Part shown: one piece after another, positions 8,269 to 17,134 of the stretch
Numbering within the stretch: position 1 is the first letter of the stretch
How the letters are laid out: each line of letters opens with the position of its first letter
Assembly (NCBI RefSeq): GCF_001855385.1
Contig: NZ_MKIE01000004.1
Location: forward strand, 124,001-188,000
Origin: Andreesenia angusta
GTDB taxonomy: Bacteria; Bacillota; Clostridia; Tissierellales; Gottschalkiaceae
DNA: 64,000 nt
Direction: 5' to 3'
Translations under genes and position numbers: made by a program
The notes under the pieces: generated by a model
Told to the model about the DNA's origin: nothing
What the model saw: only the letters and a program-made list of their open reading frames with translations
Databases searched by the model: none

Positions 8269-9354
8269 TCAATATGTCTGTGTCCTGTCGTCTTTTATGT
8301 TCGTGTAGTTTGGAGCCCATTTTATGACAGGTTGAGACGCCTCGTCTTCTCCTATTTCTTCAAGCGATGTCATCCTGTAGTATTCAGTGGCTCCACCTGG
8401 GTCCACCACTCTGACTATGCCGTAATCCGGCGCATAGTACGTCAGGGATTGGAAGCCTACGGCCTGGTTGTCTTCTTTTACAACGACGCAGTCTTCAAAG
8501 GTTTTAAAGCCCAAGTCTATATTTATTCCCATCTCGGTTACAGTCCACTCTATTTTCCCGTAGTCGTCTGAATACTCCCAGCTCTTGCCCACATATAGGT
8601 CATTTTTCATGACTGGCATTATCTCATACGGAGTGCTGTCGTATATCAGGTATGTCCCGTCTTCCCGTTCCACATAGTGATTCGCAAAGCCGTACTCTTC
8701 GCCCATATCCACTCCTGTCTCCACCTCGGTCACTATTACAGAAGGGTCTGGGGCTACAGATGAGCTTGTGCGCTCTACGATCCCCGCTGTCCCATCTGGG
8801 TAGTTTACAGAGAAAGTGGCTTTGACTCCTGGCTTGGACAGGTATGTTTTAGCCTTTGATAAATCCAGCTTTGGCGTGTTCGAGCTTTCATCAGTCTCCT
8901 CGGACTTTTTTGTTTCTGTCTTTTCTCCTGAATTACCCTCAGTACTACCATTTTCTTGCTCATCCTGTTGAGGATTAGATGCCACCGGTGGCTTTGGCTT
9001 AGGAGATCTCATAGAAAGCGCTGCATATATTCCGCCGCCTAGAAGAAGCAGCACAACCGTTGCAGATATGGCTATTATAAGTCCTGTGTTGCTGTTCTTC
9101 GGAGCCCCAGGCCCTGGTCGCCCCGCATTTGGATTCATATTGGGGCGCATATTCTGATTAGGTCCCATGTTTTGGCCGCCCTGTGCATTTCCATTAGCTC
9201 CTTGCTCTCTTGGCACTTCCCTCTTGGGCTCTTGCTTTATCTCCTGTTTAGGCTCTTGCTGCCCTGATAGCGTGTCAAAACCACAGTTAGAGCAGAACCT
9301 GTCTTCTTCTAGCATCTTGAAACCGCAGTTAGAACAGTATTTAAACTTTTCCAT
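8269..9354 (-). CDS. Zinc-ribbon, single-pass membrane protein with extracytoplasmic domain
   Basis: About 361 residues from the ATG at 9354, chosen because GGGAGGGATT precedes it. The N-terminus is a zinc ribbon with CSNCG and CSNCGFD pairs within the first 25 residues. Then come a Gln/Glu/Pro-rich linker and an Asn/Gly/Pro-rich stretch, one membrane helix (IIAISATVVLLLLGGGIYAA), a Pro/Glu/Ser/Thr-rich stalk and a C-terminal domain of about 200 residues rich in Tyr and Gly, presumably outside the membrane. I know this zinc-ribbon plus helix plus outer domain plan from many Firmicute proteins of unknown role. The outer domain has no motif I can name. It is monocistronic and convergent with the SDR gene. 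Confidence 0.75.
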   Translation of the reverse strand: MEKFKYCSNCGFKMLEEDRFCSNCGFDTLSGQQEPKQEIKQEPKREVPREQGANGNAQGGQNMGPNQNMRPNMNPNAGRPGPGAPKNSNTGLIIAISATVVLLLLGGGIYAALSMRSPKPKPPVASNPQQDEQENGSTEGNSGEKTETKKSEETDESSNTPKLDLSKAKTYLSKPGVKATFSVNYPDGTAGIVERTSSSVAPDPSVIVTEVETGVDMGEEYGFANHYVEREDGTYLIYDSTPYEIMPVMKNDLYVGKSWEYSDDYGKIEWTVTEMGINIDLGFKTFEDCVVVKEDNQAVGFQSLTYYAPDYGIVRVVDPGGATEYYRMTSLEEIGEDEASQPVIKWAPNYTNIKDDRTQTY

Positions 9355-9408
9355 CTCAATCCCTCCCTTTAACTTTATCTTAGTCATATAATACAACAAT
9401 TCCTACAA

Positions 9409-9433
9409 TAAAAAAAGAGCCCCTAAGGGCTCT
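9409..9433 (-). terminator. Terminator of the ABC exporter operon
   Basis: AGAGCCC (9416-9422) and GGGCTCT (9427-9433) form the stem, with seven T on the minus strand after it. It starts 4 bases behind the stop of the 9437 gene. Confidence 0.85.
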
Positions 9434-9436
9434 CTG

Positions 9437-11296
9437 CTAAACTGCGTCTGCAATTTCAAACTGGCTGTTGTAAAGCGAGGCGTAGAATCCTTTCGCCTTC
9501 AGAAGCTCCTCGTGAGAGCCTTGCTCTACTATATCTCCGTCTTTCATCACAAGTATTATATCTGCATCTTTTATGGTGGAAAGCCTGTGGGCTATGATAA
9601 AGCTTGTCCTGCCCTCCATCAGATTCTCCATAGCTTTCTGTATCAGCACCTCTGTCCTGGTGTCTACCGAGCTTGTGGCTTCGTCTAGAATCAGTATCTT
9701 AGGGTCAGAGAGTATGGCCCTTGCAATAGTCAGAAGCTGTTTCTGCCCTTGAGATATATTGCTGGCCTCTTCGTTTATCTCCATGTCGTAGCATTTAGGC
9801 AGTGTCCTTATAAAGTGGTCTGCATGGGCAGCCTTCGCCGCCTCTATGACCTCTTCATCTGTAGCTTCCAGCTTCCCATACCTTATATTCTCCATTATGC
9901 TTCCATTGAAAAGCCATGTGTCCTGAAGCACCATTCCGAAGGCGTTTCTAAGGTCGCTTCGCCTGAAATCTGTTATATCTCTTCCGTCCACTTTTATGGA
10001 GCCGCCGTTCAGCTCGTAGAACCTCATAAGCAGCTTTACAACCGTGGTCTTTCCAGCTCCAGTCGGCCCAACTATGGCCACCTTCTGCCCTGGCTTGACG
10101 CTCACAGAGAAGTCGTTTATTATGCTCTTGCCTTCTTCGTATCCGAATGACACATGTTCAAACTCGACTTCACCTCTAAGAGAACTGGCATCAAGGCTTC
10201 CGCCTTTTTCCTGGACCTCTCCCTCTTCCTCTAGAAACTCGAAGACCCTCTCCGCCGCAGCCGCTGTAGACTGGAGTAGATTGGCCATCTGAGCTATCTG
10301 GGCTATAGGTTGTGTAAAAGTCCTAACGTACTGGATAAAGGCCAGTATATCCCCGACTTTTATTATGTTCCTGACTACGAACCACCCTCCTGAGATAGAG
10401 ACCATAACATAGCCTAGGTTTCCCACGAAGTTCATCATAGGCATCATAATCCCTGAGAGGAACTGTGACTTCCACGCCGAGTTGTAAAGCTCCCCGTTCA
10501 TCTTTTCAAACTCCACCTTGGAGTCCTCTTCCCTGTTGAAAGCCTTTACTATATTGTGGCCTCCGTATATCTCTTCTACATACCCGTTCGTCTCTCCGAG
10601 AGACTTCTGCTGGTCCTTGAAGAACTTCTGAGATCTCTTTATTATGGCCATTATGAGCAGCATTGAGAGCGGAAGTATCAGCACTGAAATAAGTGTCATC
10701 TGCCAGCTTATCGTAAGCATGACTATAAGCACTCCCACTATCGTCACCACTGAAGTTATTATCTGAGACATGCTCTGGTTTAAACTTTGACTTACTGTGT
10801 CTATATCATTTGTAACCCTTGAAAGCACTTCCCCATAGCTGTGCTGGTCGAAGTACTTCAGAGGAAGCTTGTTTATCTTCTCTGAAATCTCTTTTCTGAA
10901 AGAGTATGAGACTTTCTGCGCAACTCCTGTTATTACATAGCCCTGTATAAAGGCGAATAGGGCACTCGCCAGGTAAAGTCCCAGTATTACAAGTAGCACT
11001 TTGCCTATATATTCAAAGTCTATTCCGCCAGTGCCGGCAAGTTTGCTCATAAACCCTTCTACAAGCTTATTTGTGGCTCTTCTGAGTATATTTGGGCCTG
11101 CTATAGAGAAGGCCGCGCTTCCTGCCGCAAAGAGCACCACAAATATTATTGAGATTTTATACGGCCTTAGATATCCCCAGAGCTTGAGCATTGTTCCCTT
11201 GAAGTCCTTGGCCTTTTCCACAGCGCCAGGCCCCGGTCCGCCTGGTCCTGGTCCTCTGACCACCCCAGGAGCTTTTTCAGGTTTTTTATTTTCCAT
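9437..11296 (-). CDS. ABC exporter half-transporter, catalytically complete subunit
   Basis: A 619-residue fused ABC exporter: a Gly/Pro-rich N-terminal tail, a six-helix transmembrane domain (about 30-340) and a nucleotide-binding domain (about 375-610). Walker A is GPTGAGKTT, the signature is NISQGQKQ and Walker B is ILILDEATS with the catalytic Glu. Its signature motif is the less canonical of the pair. The gene overlaps the end of the upstream exporter gene by 11 bases, so the two form a heterodimer. Such pairs (LmrCD, BmrCD, TM287/288 type) export drugs, lipids or peptides. The operon is preceded by a MarR-type operator and a divergent marR gene, which fits inducible export of a toxic compound. 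The substrate is unknown. Confidence 0.92.
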   Translation of the reverse strand: MENKKPEKAPGVVRGPGPGGPGPGAVEKAKDFKGTMLKLWGYLRPYKISIIFVVLFAAGSAAFSIAGPNILRRATNKLVEGFMSKLAGTGGIDFEYIGKVLLVILGLYLASALFAFIQGYVITGVAQKVSYSFRKEISEKINKLPLKYFDQHSYGEVLSRVTNDIDTVSQSLNQSMSQIITSVVTIVGVLIVMLTISWQMTLISVLILPLSMLLIMAIIKRSQKFFKDQQKSLGETNGYVEEIYGGHNIVKAFNREEDSKVEFEKMNGELYNSAWKSQFLSGIMMPMMNFVGNLGYVMVSISGGWFVVRNIIKVGDILAFIQYVRTFTQPIAQIAQMANLLQSTAAAAERVFEFLEEEGEVQEKGGSLDASSLRGEVEFEHVSFGYEEGKSIINDFSVSVKPGQKVAIVGPTGAGKTTVVKLLMRFYELNGGSIKVDGRDITDFRRSDLRNAFGMVLQDTWLFNGSIMENIRYGKLEATDEEVIEAAKAAHADHFIRTLPKCYDMEINEEASNISQGQKQLLTIARAILSDPKILILDEATSSVDTRTEVLIQKAMENLMEGRTSFIIAHRLSTIKDADIILVMKDGDIVEQGSHEELLKAKGFYASLYNSQFEIADAV

Positions 11297-13424
11297 CTGA
11301 CAACTCCTCCTTTGAAAGCTGTGACTCGGCTATCTGCCTGTATACTTCGCAGTTCTCTAGAAGCTCTCTGTGCACTCCGACTCCTACCATCTGCCCTTGA
11401 TCCAGCACTATTATCTTGTCTGCATCTACTATAGTACTTATCCTCTGGGCCACTATAAGCAGCGTGCTGTCTGACAGCTCCTTCTTTAGAGCGTTTCTGA
11501 GCGAAAGGTCTGTCTTGAAGTCAAGCGCTGAGAAACTGTCGTCGAATATGAATATGTCTGGCTCTTTAGCAAGCGCTCTGGCTATAGAAAGCCTCTGCTT
11601 CTGTCCCCCCGACACGTTCGAGCCACCTTGGGCTATCCTGGTCTTGAATCCATCTTCTTTTCCGTCTATAAACTCCATTGACTGCGATATCTCGGCGGCT
11701 TTTAAGACCTGAGACTCGTCTATATGCTCTGCTCCGTACTTTATATTGCTCTCTATATCTCCAGAGAAAAGCACTCCCTTTTGAGGCACATAGCCTATTG
11801 AGCTTCTAAGGTCTTTTTGGCTGAGCTCTTTTACATTTACGCCGTTTACAAGCACCTCGCCCTCTGTAGTGTCATAGAATCTAGGTATGAGGTTTATAAG
11901 CGTAGATTTTCCACTTCCCGTACTTCCTATGAAAGCTGTAGTCTCGCCTCGCTTGGCCACGAAATCTATGTTCTTGAGCACATCCTCCTCGGCCCCAGGG
12001 TATCTGAATGACACGTTCCTAAACTCCACTTCACCACTCTTCTCTGGTACAAAGCTCTTTGGACTCTTTGTCTCCACTATGCTGTAGTCTGTTTCAATCA
12101 CTTCTCCGACTCTGTTTGCGGACACGGTAGCCCTAGGCAGCATTATAGATACCATTGAAATCATAAGGAAGGACATTATGATCTGCATAGCGTACTGTAT
12201 AAACGCCATCATATCACCTATCTGGATGCTTCCTATGTCAACTTGCTTGGCCCCGATCCAGACTATGAGTATAGTCGTGAGGTTCATCACTAGCATCATA
12301 AGCGGCATCATAGTCATCATGACCCTTCCGGTAAACAGGGAGTTGGAAGTCAGGTCCACGTTGGCTTTTTCGAACTTCTCCTCTTCATACTTCTGGTTGT
12401 TGAAAGCCCTTATGACGAGCATTCCCACAAGTGATTCCCTTGTTATCATATTCACCTTGTCCACCAAAGTCTGAACTTTCTTGAACTTAGGCATGGAGAG
12501 CCCGAAAAGTCCCGCCATCAAAACTATGACTGCGCCCACCGCTAGAGCTATTATCCAGGCCATAGAGGTTTCGGTGTTCAGAACCTTTATTATTCCCCCA
12601 ACTCCCATTATAGGGGCGTAGAACACAATTCTCAGGAAAAACACCATCAGCATCTGGATCTGCTGTATGTCGTTCGTGCTCCTGGTTATAAGCGAAGCTG
12701 TGGAAAACTTGTCGAATTCCGAATTTGAAAAAGCCATGACCTTTTGAAATATGCTGGACCTTAAGTTTCTTCCAAGCCCTGCCGCAACTCTGGCGCCTAT
12801 AAGCCCAACTACAACAGATGCCGCCATTCCAAGAAGGGCTATTCCTATCATCTTGGCTCCGATAGACAAGATGTAGTCGGACTGTATCTCGGACACGTCC
12901 AGCCCTACGGCCTCGTACTCGCTCTTTACATAGGCCAAAGACCCTTGCTTTTTTATGCTGTCAGTTACATTGGCAAGTCCCTTGTCTATTTCAGACTTCA
13001 GAGATTCAAGTTGGTCTTTCGGCATTTGAGATATCATTGCAAGCGACTCTTCTCCGCCTCGCTGCCTAACTCCTTCTAGCACCACTATGCTGTCTGTGAA
13101 TATACCTGAAAGCCTGCTGTCTTCTTTCATATCTTTGTCTGAAAGCACATACACACCCTCAGCGCCCGAGCTATCGAGCTTGTACACGCTCTTCACATAC
13201 TCCGCATCGTCTTCTTCCATAAACAAAAACATCTTTTCAAGTTCGCTAGCCCTTATAGCTTCAGGAACCGAGCTCTCTATTCCGCCCTGCTGAATCCCTA
13301 CATTCACTATGCTGGACATGTAGTCTGGAAGGGAAAGTTCCGTCATAGCCTGCACGAACAGCAGTCCGACTATAAGGATTATGGACATCGCAAATGGCTT
13401 TAAGTATTTTATAATCGTCTTCAC
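11286..13424 (-). CDS. ABC exporter half-transporter with degenerate ATP site
   Basis: A 712-residue fused ABC exporter, first gene of the operon. Its transmembrane domain has an unusually large insert of about 110 residues after the first helix (around 35-185), probably an outward-facing domain. The nucleotide-binding domain has Walker A GSTGSGKST and a canonical NVSGGQKQR signature, but Walker B ends IFIFDDS: Asp replaces the catalytic Glu. That makes one of the two composite ATP sites degenerate, as in heterodimeric exporters. The start is a GTG preceded by AGAGGTG. Transcription begins at a consensus promoter (13463-13491) overlapped by an inverted-repeat operator. The stop overlaps the partner gene. 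Confidence 0.92.
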   Translation of the reverse strand: MKTIIKYLKPFAMSIILIVGLLFVQAMTELSLPDYMSSIVNVGIQQGGIESSVPEAIRASELEKMFLFMEEDDAEYVKSVYKLDSSGAEGVYVLSDKDMKEDSRLSGIFTDSIVVLEGVRQRGGEESLAMISQMPKDQLESLKSEIDKGLANVTDSIKKQGSLAYVKSEYEAVGLDVSEIQSDYILSIGAKMIGIALLGMAASVVVGLIGARVAAGLGRNLRSSIFQKVMAFSNSEFDKFSTASLITRSTNDIQQIQMLMVFFLRIVFYAPIMGVGGIIKVLNTETSMAWIIALAVGAVIVLMAGLFGLSMPKFKKVQTLVDKVNMITRESLVGMLVIRAFNNQKYEEEKFEKANVDLTSNSLFTGRVMMTMMPLMMLVMNLTTILIVWIGAKQVDIGSIQIGDMMAFIQYAMQIIMSFLMISMVSIMLPRATVSANRVGEVIETDYSIVETKSPKSFVPEKSGEVEFRNVSFRYPGAEEDVLKNIDFVAKRGETTAFIGSTGSGKSTLINLIPRFYDTTEGEVLVNGVNVKELSQKDLRSSIGYVPQKGVLFSGDIESNIKYGAEHIDESQVLKAAEISQSMEFIDGKEDGFKTRIAQGGSNVSGGQKQRLSIARALAKEPDIFIFDDSFSALDFKTDLSLRNALKKELSDSTLLIVAQRISTIVDADKIIVLDQGQMVGVGVHRELLENCEVYRQIAESQLSKEELSDGK

Positions 13425-13443
13425 CTTTTCACCTCTTTTAAAT

Positions 13444-13491
13444 TAGTTATTCTTTTATAACTATTATATTTAAAGCACTTTTATATGTCAA
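13444..13491 (-). promoter_or_regulatory. Consensus promoter with MarR-type operator for ABC exporter operon
   Basis: On the minus strand: -35 TTGACA (13486-13491), a 17-base spacer and -10 TATAAT (13463-13468). An inverted repeat TAGTTAT-N6-ATAACTA (13444-13463) overlaps the edge of the -10 and the expected transcription start. A bound dimer would block the promoter. The regulator is inferred to be the divergent MarR protein. Confidence 0.75.
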
Positions 13492-13497
13492 TATCTA

Positions 13498-13527
13498 TTT
13501 ACATTTCGGCAGCGATTACAATATAAT
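13498..13527 (+). promoter_or_regulatory. Promoter of marR
   Basis: TTTACA (13498-13503), an 18-base spacer and TATAAT (13522-13527). A ribosome binding site AAAGGAGG follows and the start codon is at 13550. It is back to back with the exporter promoter. Confidence 0.6.
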
Positions 13528-13549
13528 ATAAGTAAAGGAGGCCTTATCT

Positions 13550-13996
13550 ATGGATGAATGTAAGCTTAACAATCTTTCCTACGAGCTCTATAAAATGATG
13601 CTCTTTATTCACAACAAGCTGTTTGACCCTAGCGAACTTGCAAAGCAATCCGCTATACCTTTTTCGCATATAAAGGTGATCTTCTTTCTTACAAAGCACG
13701 ACAACGCCTCTATATCCGACATTGCAAGTACTCTAAATATTTCCAGATCCAATATGACGCCTATAATAGACAAGCTTCTTGAAGAAGGTGTTGTAGATAG
13801 ATATACTGATCCGAGCGACAGGCGGATCTACAGAGTGAAGCTGACCGACGCTGGCTACGAGTTCATAAGACGCCACGAAGATATAATAAAAGTGAATATC
13901 TCGAAAAAGCTGTCTGTGCTTGATTCAGACAGTTTATCCAGGCTGAACTCTCTGGTTTTAGAGACAAAGCAGATACTGGACAAGATAGAAAAGTAA
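13550..13996 (+). CDS. MarR-family transcriptional regulator
   Basis: A 148-residue winged-helix regulator of the MarR family. Helical dimerisation segments sit at both ends. The central wHTH (about 45-110) includes the recognition region TLNISRSNMTPIIDKLLEEG and the wing with DPSDRRIYRVKLT, a characteristic MarR signature. It is divergent from the ABC exporter operon. An inverted repeat overlaps the exporter promoter but not its own -10, so it most likely represses the exporter; autoregulation is less clear. It is followed immediately by a bidirectional terminator that begins at its stop codon. Confidence 0.9.
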   Translation: MDECKLNNLSYELYKMMLFIHNKLFDPSELAKQSAIPFSHIKVIFFLTKHDNASISDIASTLNISRSNMTPIIDKLLEEGVVDRYTDPSDRRIYRVKLTDAGYEFIRRHEDIIKVNISKKLSVLDSDSLSRLNSLVLETKQILDKIEK

Positions 13997-14030
13997 AACA
14001 GACCTAGCGCTAATTGCCAGGTCTGTTTTT
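13996..14030. terminator. Bidirectional terminator between marR and nhaC, overlapping both genes
   Basis: AAACAGACCT (13996-14005) pairs with AGGTCTGTTT (14019-14028). The left arm begins at the last base of the marR stop. The right arm lies inside the final codons of the convergent antiporter gene, so one element ends both transcripts. Confidence 0.85.
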
Positions 14031-15326
14031 TGCATTTGGAAATCCTAGAGCTATAGCTAGAATAGTTATAACTCCCAGTATATACGGGTAGTAGAGGTAC
14101 GGCATAAGCTCCACAGGCGAAAGTTTGGCTATGCTTCCTGCAAGCAGCAGCTGAGCTCCGTACGGAATTATGCCCTGGAACACGCATGAAAATATGTCCA
14201 GTATGCTTGCAGACCTTCTAGGGTCCACATCGTACTCCTCTGAAACTTTCTTCGCCATAGAGCCCGTCAGCACTATGGCCACTGTGTTGTTCGCAGTGCA
14301 TATATCTGCAATAGACACAAGCGCCCCTATTCCGTACTCCGCGCCCTTTCTGCTCTTTATCCTCTTCTTGATGACATGGATAAGATAGTCTATTCCACCT
14401 TCTTCCGACATCATATTGGCAAGCCCACCTATGAGTATTGAGAGCAGGAATATCTCCATCATGCCCTGGTAGCCTTCATAAGTAGTCTGTGCGAGCGCTA
14501 TAGGTGAAAAGCTTCCATCCCAAAGCCCTATGGCTCCAGCTAATGCAGTGCCTGTGAAGAGCACTACAAACACGTTCACTTTCATAAGCGCCATCACCAA
14601 CACTGAAATATACGGTATTATCTTTAAGAGGCTGTACTCCAGGTCAGACGGAACTTCTCCTCTGCTCCCGAGCACTGCCATTATCACCATGCTGAGCACC
14701 GCGGCGGGAAGAGCTATCTTGAAGTTCATTACAAACTTGTCCTTCATCTCACAGCCCTGTGTCCTAGTTGCAGCTATTGTAGTGTCCGATATCATGGAGA
14801 GATTGTCTCCAAACAATGCTCCTCCCACAACTGCTCCTACACTTATGGCCACAGGTATATCCGCTGCCGAAGCCATGCTCACAGCTATAGGCACAACAGC
14901 TCCTATAGTCCCCATAGAAGTCCCCATGGCCGTGGCTATAAACGCCGCTATCAGAAAAAGCCCCGGCACTATAAAACTTGGGGGGATTATGGATAGCCCG
15001 AAGTTGACTATGGAGTCCACCCCGCCCATGCTGCTTGCAACTGCCGAAAAGCCCCCTGCAAGTATATATATTATACACATGGTCATTATGTTTTCATTGC
15101 CTGCGCCAGCCATAAAGCTGTCCACTTTCTCTCCCATGCTCTTTTTGCCTATAAAAAAGGCCACTATCACACCTACCGTAGCCGCCACAGGAGACGGAAA
15201 CTGATAGAATGCCATTTCAGCGCCTATCGAGTTAAAATAAATTCCCGAGCCCAGGAAAAGCACCAAGAAAACTGCAAGCGGCACTAGGGCAATTGGGTTT
15301 CCCTTTTTCAATTCCATATCTTTCAT
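14010..15326 (-). CDS. NhaC-family Na+/H+ antiporter
   Basis: A 438-residue membrane protein with about 11-12 hydrophobic segments. It belongs to the NhaC/Na+-H+ antiporter superfamily: GTSMGTIGAVVPIAVSMA, a GGALFGDNLSMISDTTIAAT segment (positions about 165-185) and the C-terminal half with DICTANNTVAIVLTGS are typical. It would exchange Na+ for H+, or for malate/lactate in some relatives. It is the last gene of the operon that begins with the HD-GYP sensor at 20163. A GAGGAG ribosome binding site precedes the ATG by 7 bases. Its 3' end overlaps the shared terminator. Confidence 0.88.
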   Translation of the reverse strand: MKDMELKKGNPIALVPLAVFLVLFLGSGIYFNSIGAEMAFYQFPSPVAATVGVIVAFFIGKKSMGEKVDSFMAGAGNENIMTMCIIYILAGGFSAVASSMGGVDSIVNFGLSIIPPSFIVPGLFLIAAFIATAMGTSMGTIGAVVPIAVSMASAADIPVAISVGAVVGGALFGDNLSMISDTTIAATRTQGCEMKDKFVMNFKIALPAAVLSMVIMAVLGSRGEVPSDLEYSLLKIIPYISVLVMALMKVNVFVVLFTGTALAGAIGLWDGSFSPIALAQTTYEGYQGMMEIFLLSILIGGLANMMSEEGGIDYLIHVIKKRIKSRKGAEYGIGALVSIADICTANNTVAIVLTGSMAKKVSEEYDVDPRRSASILDIFSCVFQGIIPYGAQLLLAGSIAKLSPVELMPYLYYPYILGVITILAIALGFPNAKNRPGN

Positions 15327-15356
15327 AATTTACTCCTCGTTCTTTATTTCCCCCTG

Positions 15357-16589
15357 CTATATCAGCCCTATAGAGCTGTAAATCCCCAGTACAGCCATTC
15401 CAAACACAAAGTTAAGCGCAGTAGAAGGAAGCCCGAACTTTATAAAGTCCATAAAGTGTATATCACATACACCTTTGGCCTTCTCCACTACTATCACGTT
15501 TGCAACCGCCCCTATTATGGTCAGATTCCCCGCAATGGTACTTGCGAACGCAAGTATATACCAGAACATATCTGGATCTGCAAGTTTTCCTATGCTTTCA
15601 GTCATTATCAGCACATACGGCACATTTGCAAAGAGGTTTGAACCCAAGACAGTTACAAGCCCGAACAGCCAGTAGTTGCCCATGCTGTGCGTGAAAATGC
15701 CGTCTATCTTTCCAAGCACAAGGTCTGTTACACCCGACTCCTGGAGCGCCCCTATCACCACAAAAAGCGCCGCAAAAAACAGGAGCAAGTTCCAGTCCAG
15801 CTTCGCGAGCGTGCTCGACTCATCCCTGTTTGAAAGAAACAAGAGCAGCGTTGCGCCCCCAATTGCAACCCAGGCCAAGTTCGGAAGCAGAAAGAATCCA
15901 ACTATGACTCCGCAGGCAACAAAAATTGAGCGCTTCAGCCTTGGCTTTAGTTCCAGTTTCTCTGTCACATTCGCCTCCAGTATCTCGCCAGAAAGTTCGC
16001 CTCTGTATATCTTCAGTATCAGAAAGTAGTTTATAAGCAGTCCTACAATTCCTATCGGAAGCATGTACAGAAAATACTGGTAGTATGGAATGCCTGAGAT
16101 ATTTCCTATTATCATGTTCTGAGGGTTACCTGTAAAGGCTATGACGCCGCCTATGTTTGTAGATGTGGCCAGCGCCAGCAGAAACGGCATAGGCGGCAGG
16201 TTTCTCTCTCTTATCATTATGAGCAGAAGTGGCGTGAAGAATATGCAGACTATGTCGTTTACTAGAAATCCTGCCAGTATTCCAAGCCCCATGACCTCTA
16301 GAAACAGCAGCTTCTTGAGGCTGAAGTTCTTGGCGTTCACCCATCTGGCTATTAGGTTGAAGAATTCGGCTTCTGCGAGGTGCTCTATTATTATCATCAT
16401 TCCAAGCAGCAGCACTATCGTGTCCCAGTTTACAAGCTCGTATGCCTGTTGGGGCTCTATCACTTTCGCTATCACCATCAGCACTGCCCCCAGCATAACT
16501 CCGGCTGGCCTCCCTACTTTCAGGAACTTGGACTTCTTGCCTGAAATTATTATATAGGTCATTGTGAAAATTCCTATTGCTTCAAACAT
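15357..16589 (-). CDS. ArsB/NhaD (ion transporter superfamily) membrane permease
   Basis: A 410-residue polytopic membrane protein with about 11-12 helices. Two features mark the ArsB/NhaD/SLC13-like ion transporter superfamily: NWDTIVLLLGMMIIIEHL in the first half, and TSTNIGGVIAFTGNPQN, the conserved SN..P hairpin region. Members transport arsenite, Na+/H+, citrate or other anions; the substrate cannot be fixed from sequence. No ars genes are near. It sits 30 bases before the NhaC gene and 13 bases after the small membrane protein, so the two transporters are co-expressed. This argues for a shared role in sodium or anion balance. Confidence 0.85.
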   Translation of the reverse strand: MFEAIGIFTMTYIIISGKKSKFLKVGRPAGVMLGAVLMVIAKVIEPQQAYELVNWDTIVLLLGMMIIIEHLAEAEFFNLIARWVNAKNFSLKKLLFLEVMGLGILAGFLVNDIVCIFFTPLLLIMIRERNLPPMPFLLALATSTNIGGVIAFTGNPQNMIIGNISGIPYYQYFLYMLPIGIVGLLINYFLILKIYRGELSGEILEANVTEKLELKPRLKRSIFVACGVIVGFFLLPNLAWVAIGGATLLLFLSNRDESSTLAKLDWNLLLFFAALFVVIGALQESGVTDLVLGKIDGIFTHSMGNYWLFGLVTVLGSNLFANVPYVLIMTESIGKLADPDMFWYILAFASTIAGNLTIIGAVANVIVVEKAKGVCDIHFMDFIKFGLPSTALNFVFGMAVLGIYSSIGLI

Positions 16590-16602
16590 CCGTTTCTCCT
16601 TA

Positions 16603-17133
16603 TCACTGTTTTCTGTTTATTCGCTTCTTTAAAAGGTCTTTTGATATAAAAGCCCCGAGAACTCCAAGTCCGTATGTCACTGCAACTATCGGTATAAGCA
16701 CGCGCTTGTCTCCTATGAGCAGAAACAATTTGTTACCTGTGAAGTAGTAAGACATCACAAACGCCCAGAGGAACGAGAGCGACGAGTACATTCCCACAGA
16801 TGCAACTTTCCTAAACTCGGTGCTGTAGTTTCTGAAAAAGACAAGCGTCAGCAAGTCGTTGCTAATTCCAGCCAAGAGTATGGCCAGCGCCATGAATATA
16901 TTTATAAAACCCATTATAAAGGCGAATATGGCGCTCACCATAGACACGGTTCCGACTCTTCCTATTCTGTCCACCGGCACATACATCATAAAGCCCAGAA
17001 ACGGGGCGAATATGAGGAACTTGTTCCCAGGGATGGGAAGCACGCTCCCCATCATGTAGAATACAAGTCCTATCACCACTGTGAGAGCTGCCGTTATGGC
17101 TATGGTTGCTATCTCTTTTGCAGAATACTTCAC
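16603..17133 (-). CDS. Small polytopic membrane protein, ECF S-component-like
   Basis: A 176-residue protein with five or six hydrophobic helices, beginning KEIATIAITAALTVVIGL. That opening resembles substrate-binding S components of energy-coupling-factor vitamin transporters (MptD-like), which dock onto a shared EcfAT module encoded elsewhere. No EcfA or EcfT is present here. The start is a GTG with GGGAG 7 bases upstream, beginning one base after the stop of the upstream unknown gene. It belongs to the six-gene operon 20163-14010. The family assignment is tentative; any small integral membrane protein of similar topology could look alike. Confidence 0.6.
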   Translation of the reverse strand: MKYSAKEIATIAITAALTVVIGLVFYMMGSVLPIPGNKFLIFAPFLGFMMYVPVDRIGRVGTVSMVSAIFAFIMGFINIFMALAILLAGISNDLLTLVFFRNYSTEFRKVASVGMYSSLSFLWAFVMSYYFTGNKLFLLIGDKRVLIPIVAVTYGLGVLGAFISKDLLKKRINRKQ

Positions 17134-17134
17134 T

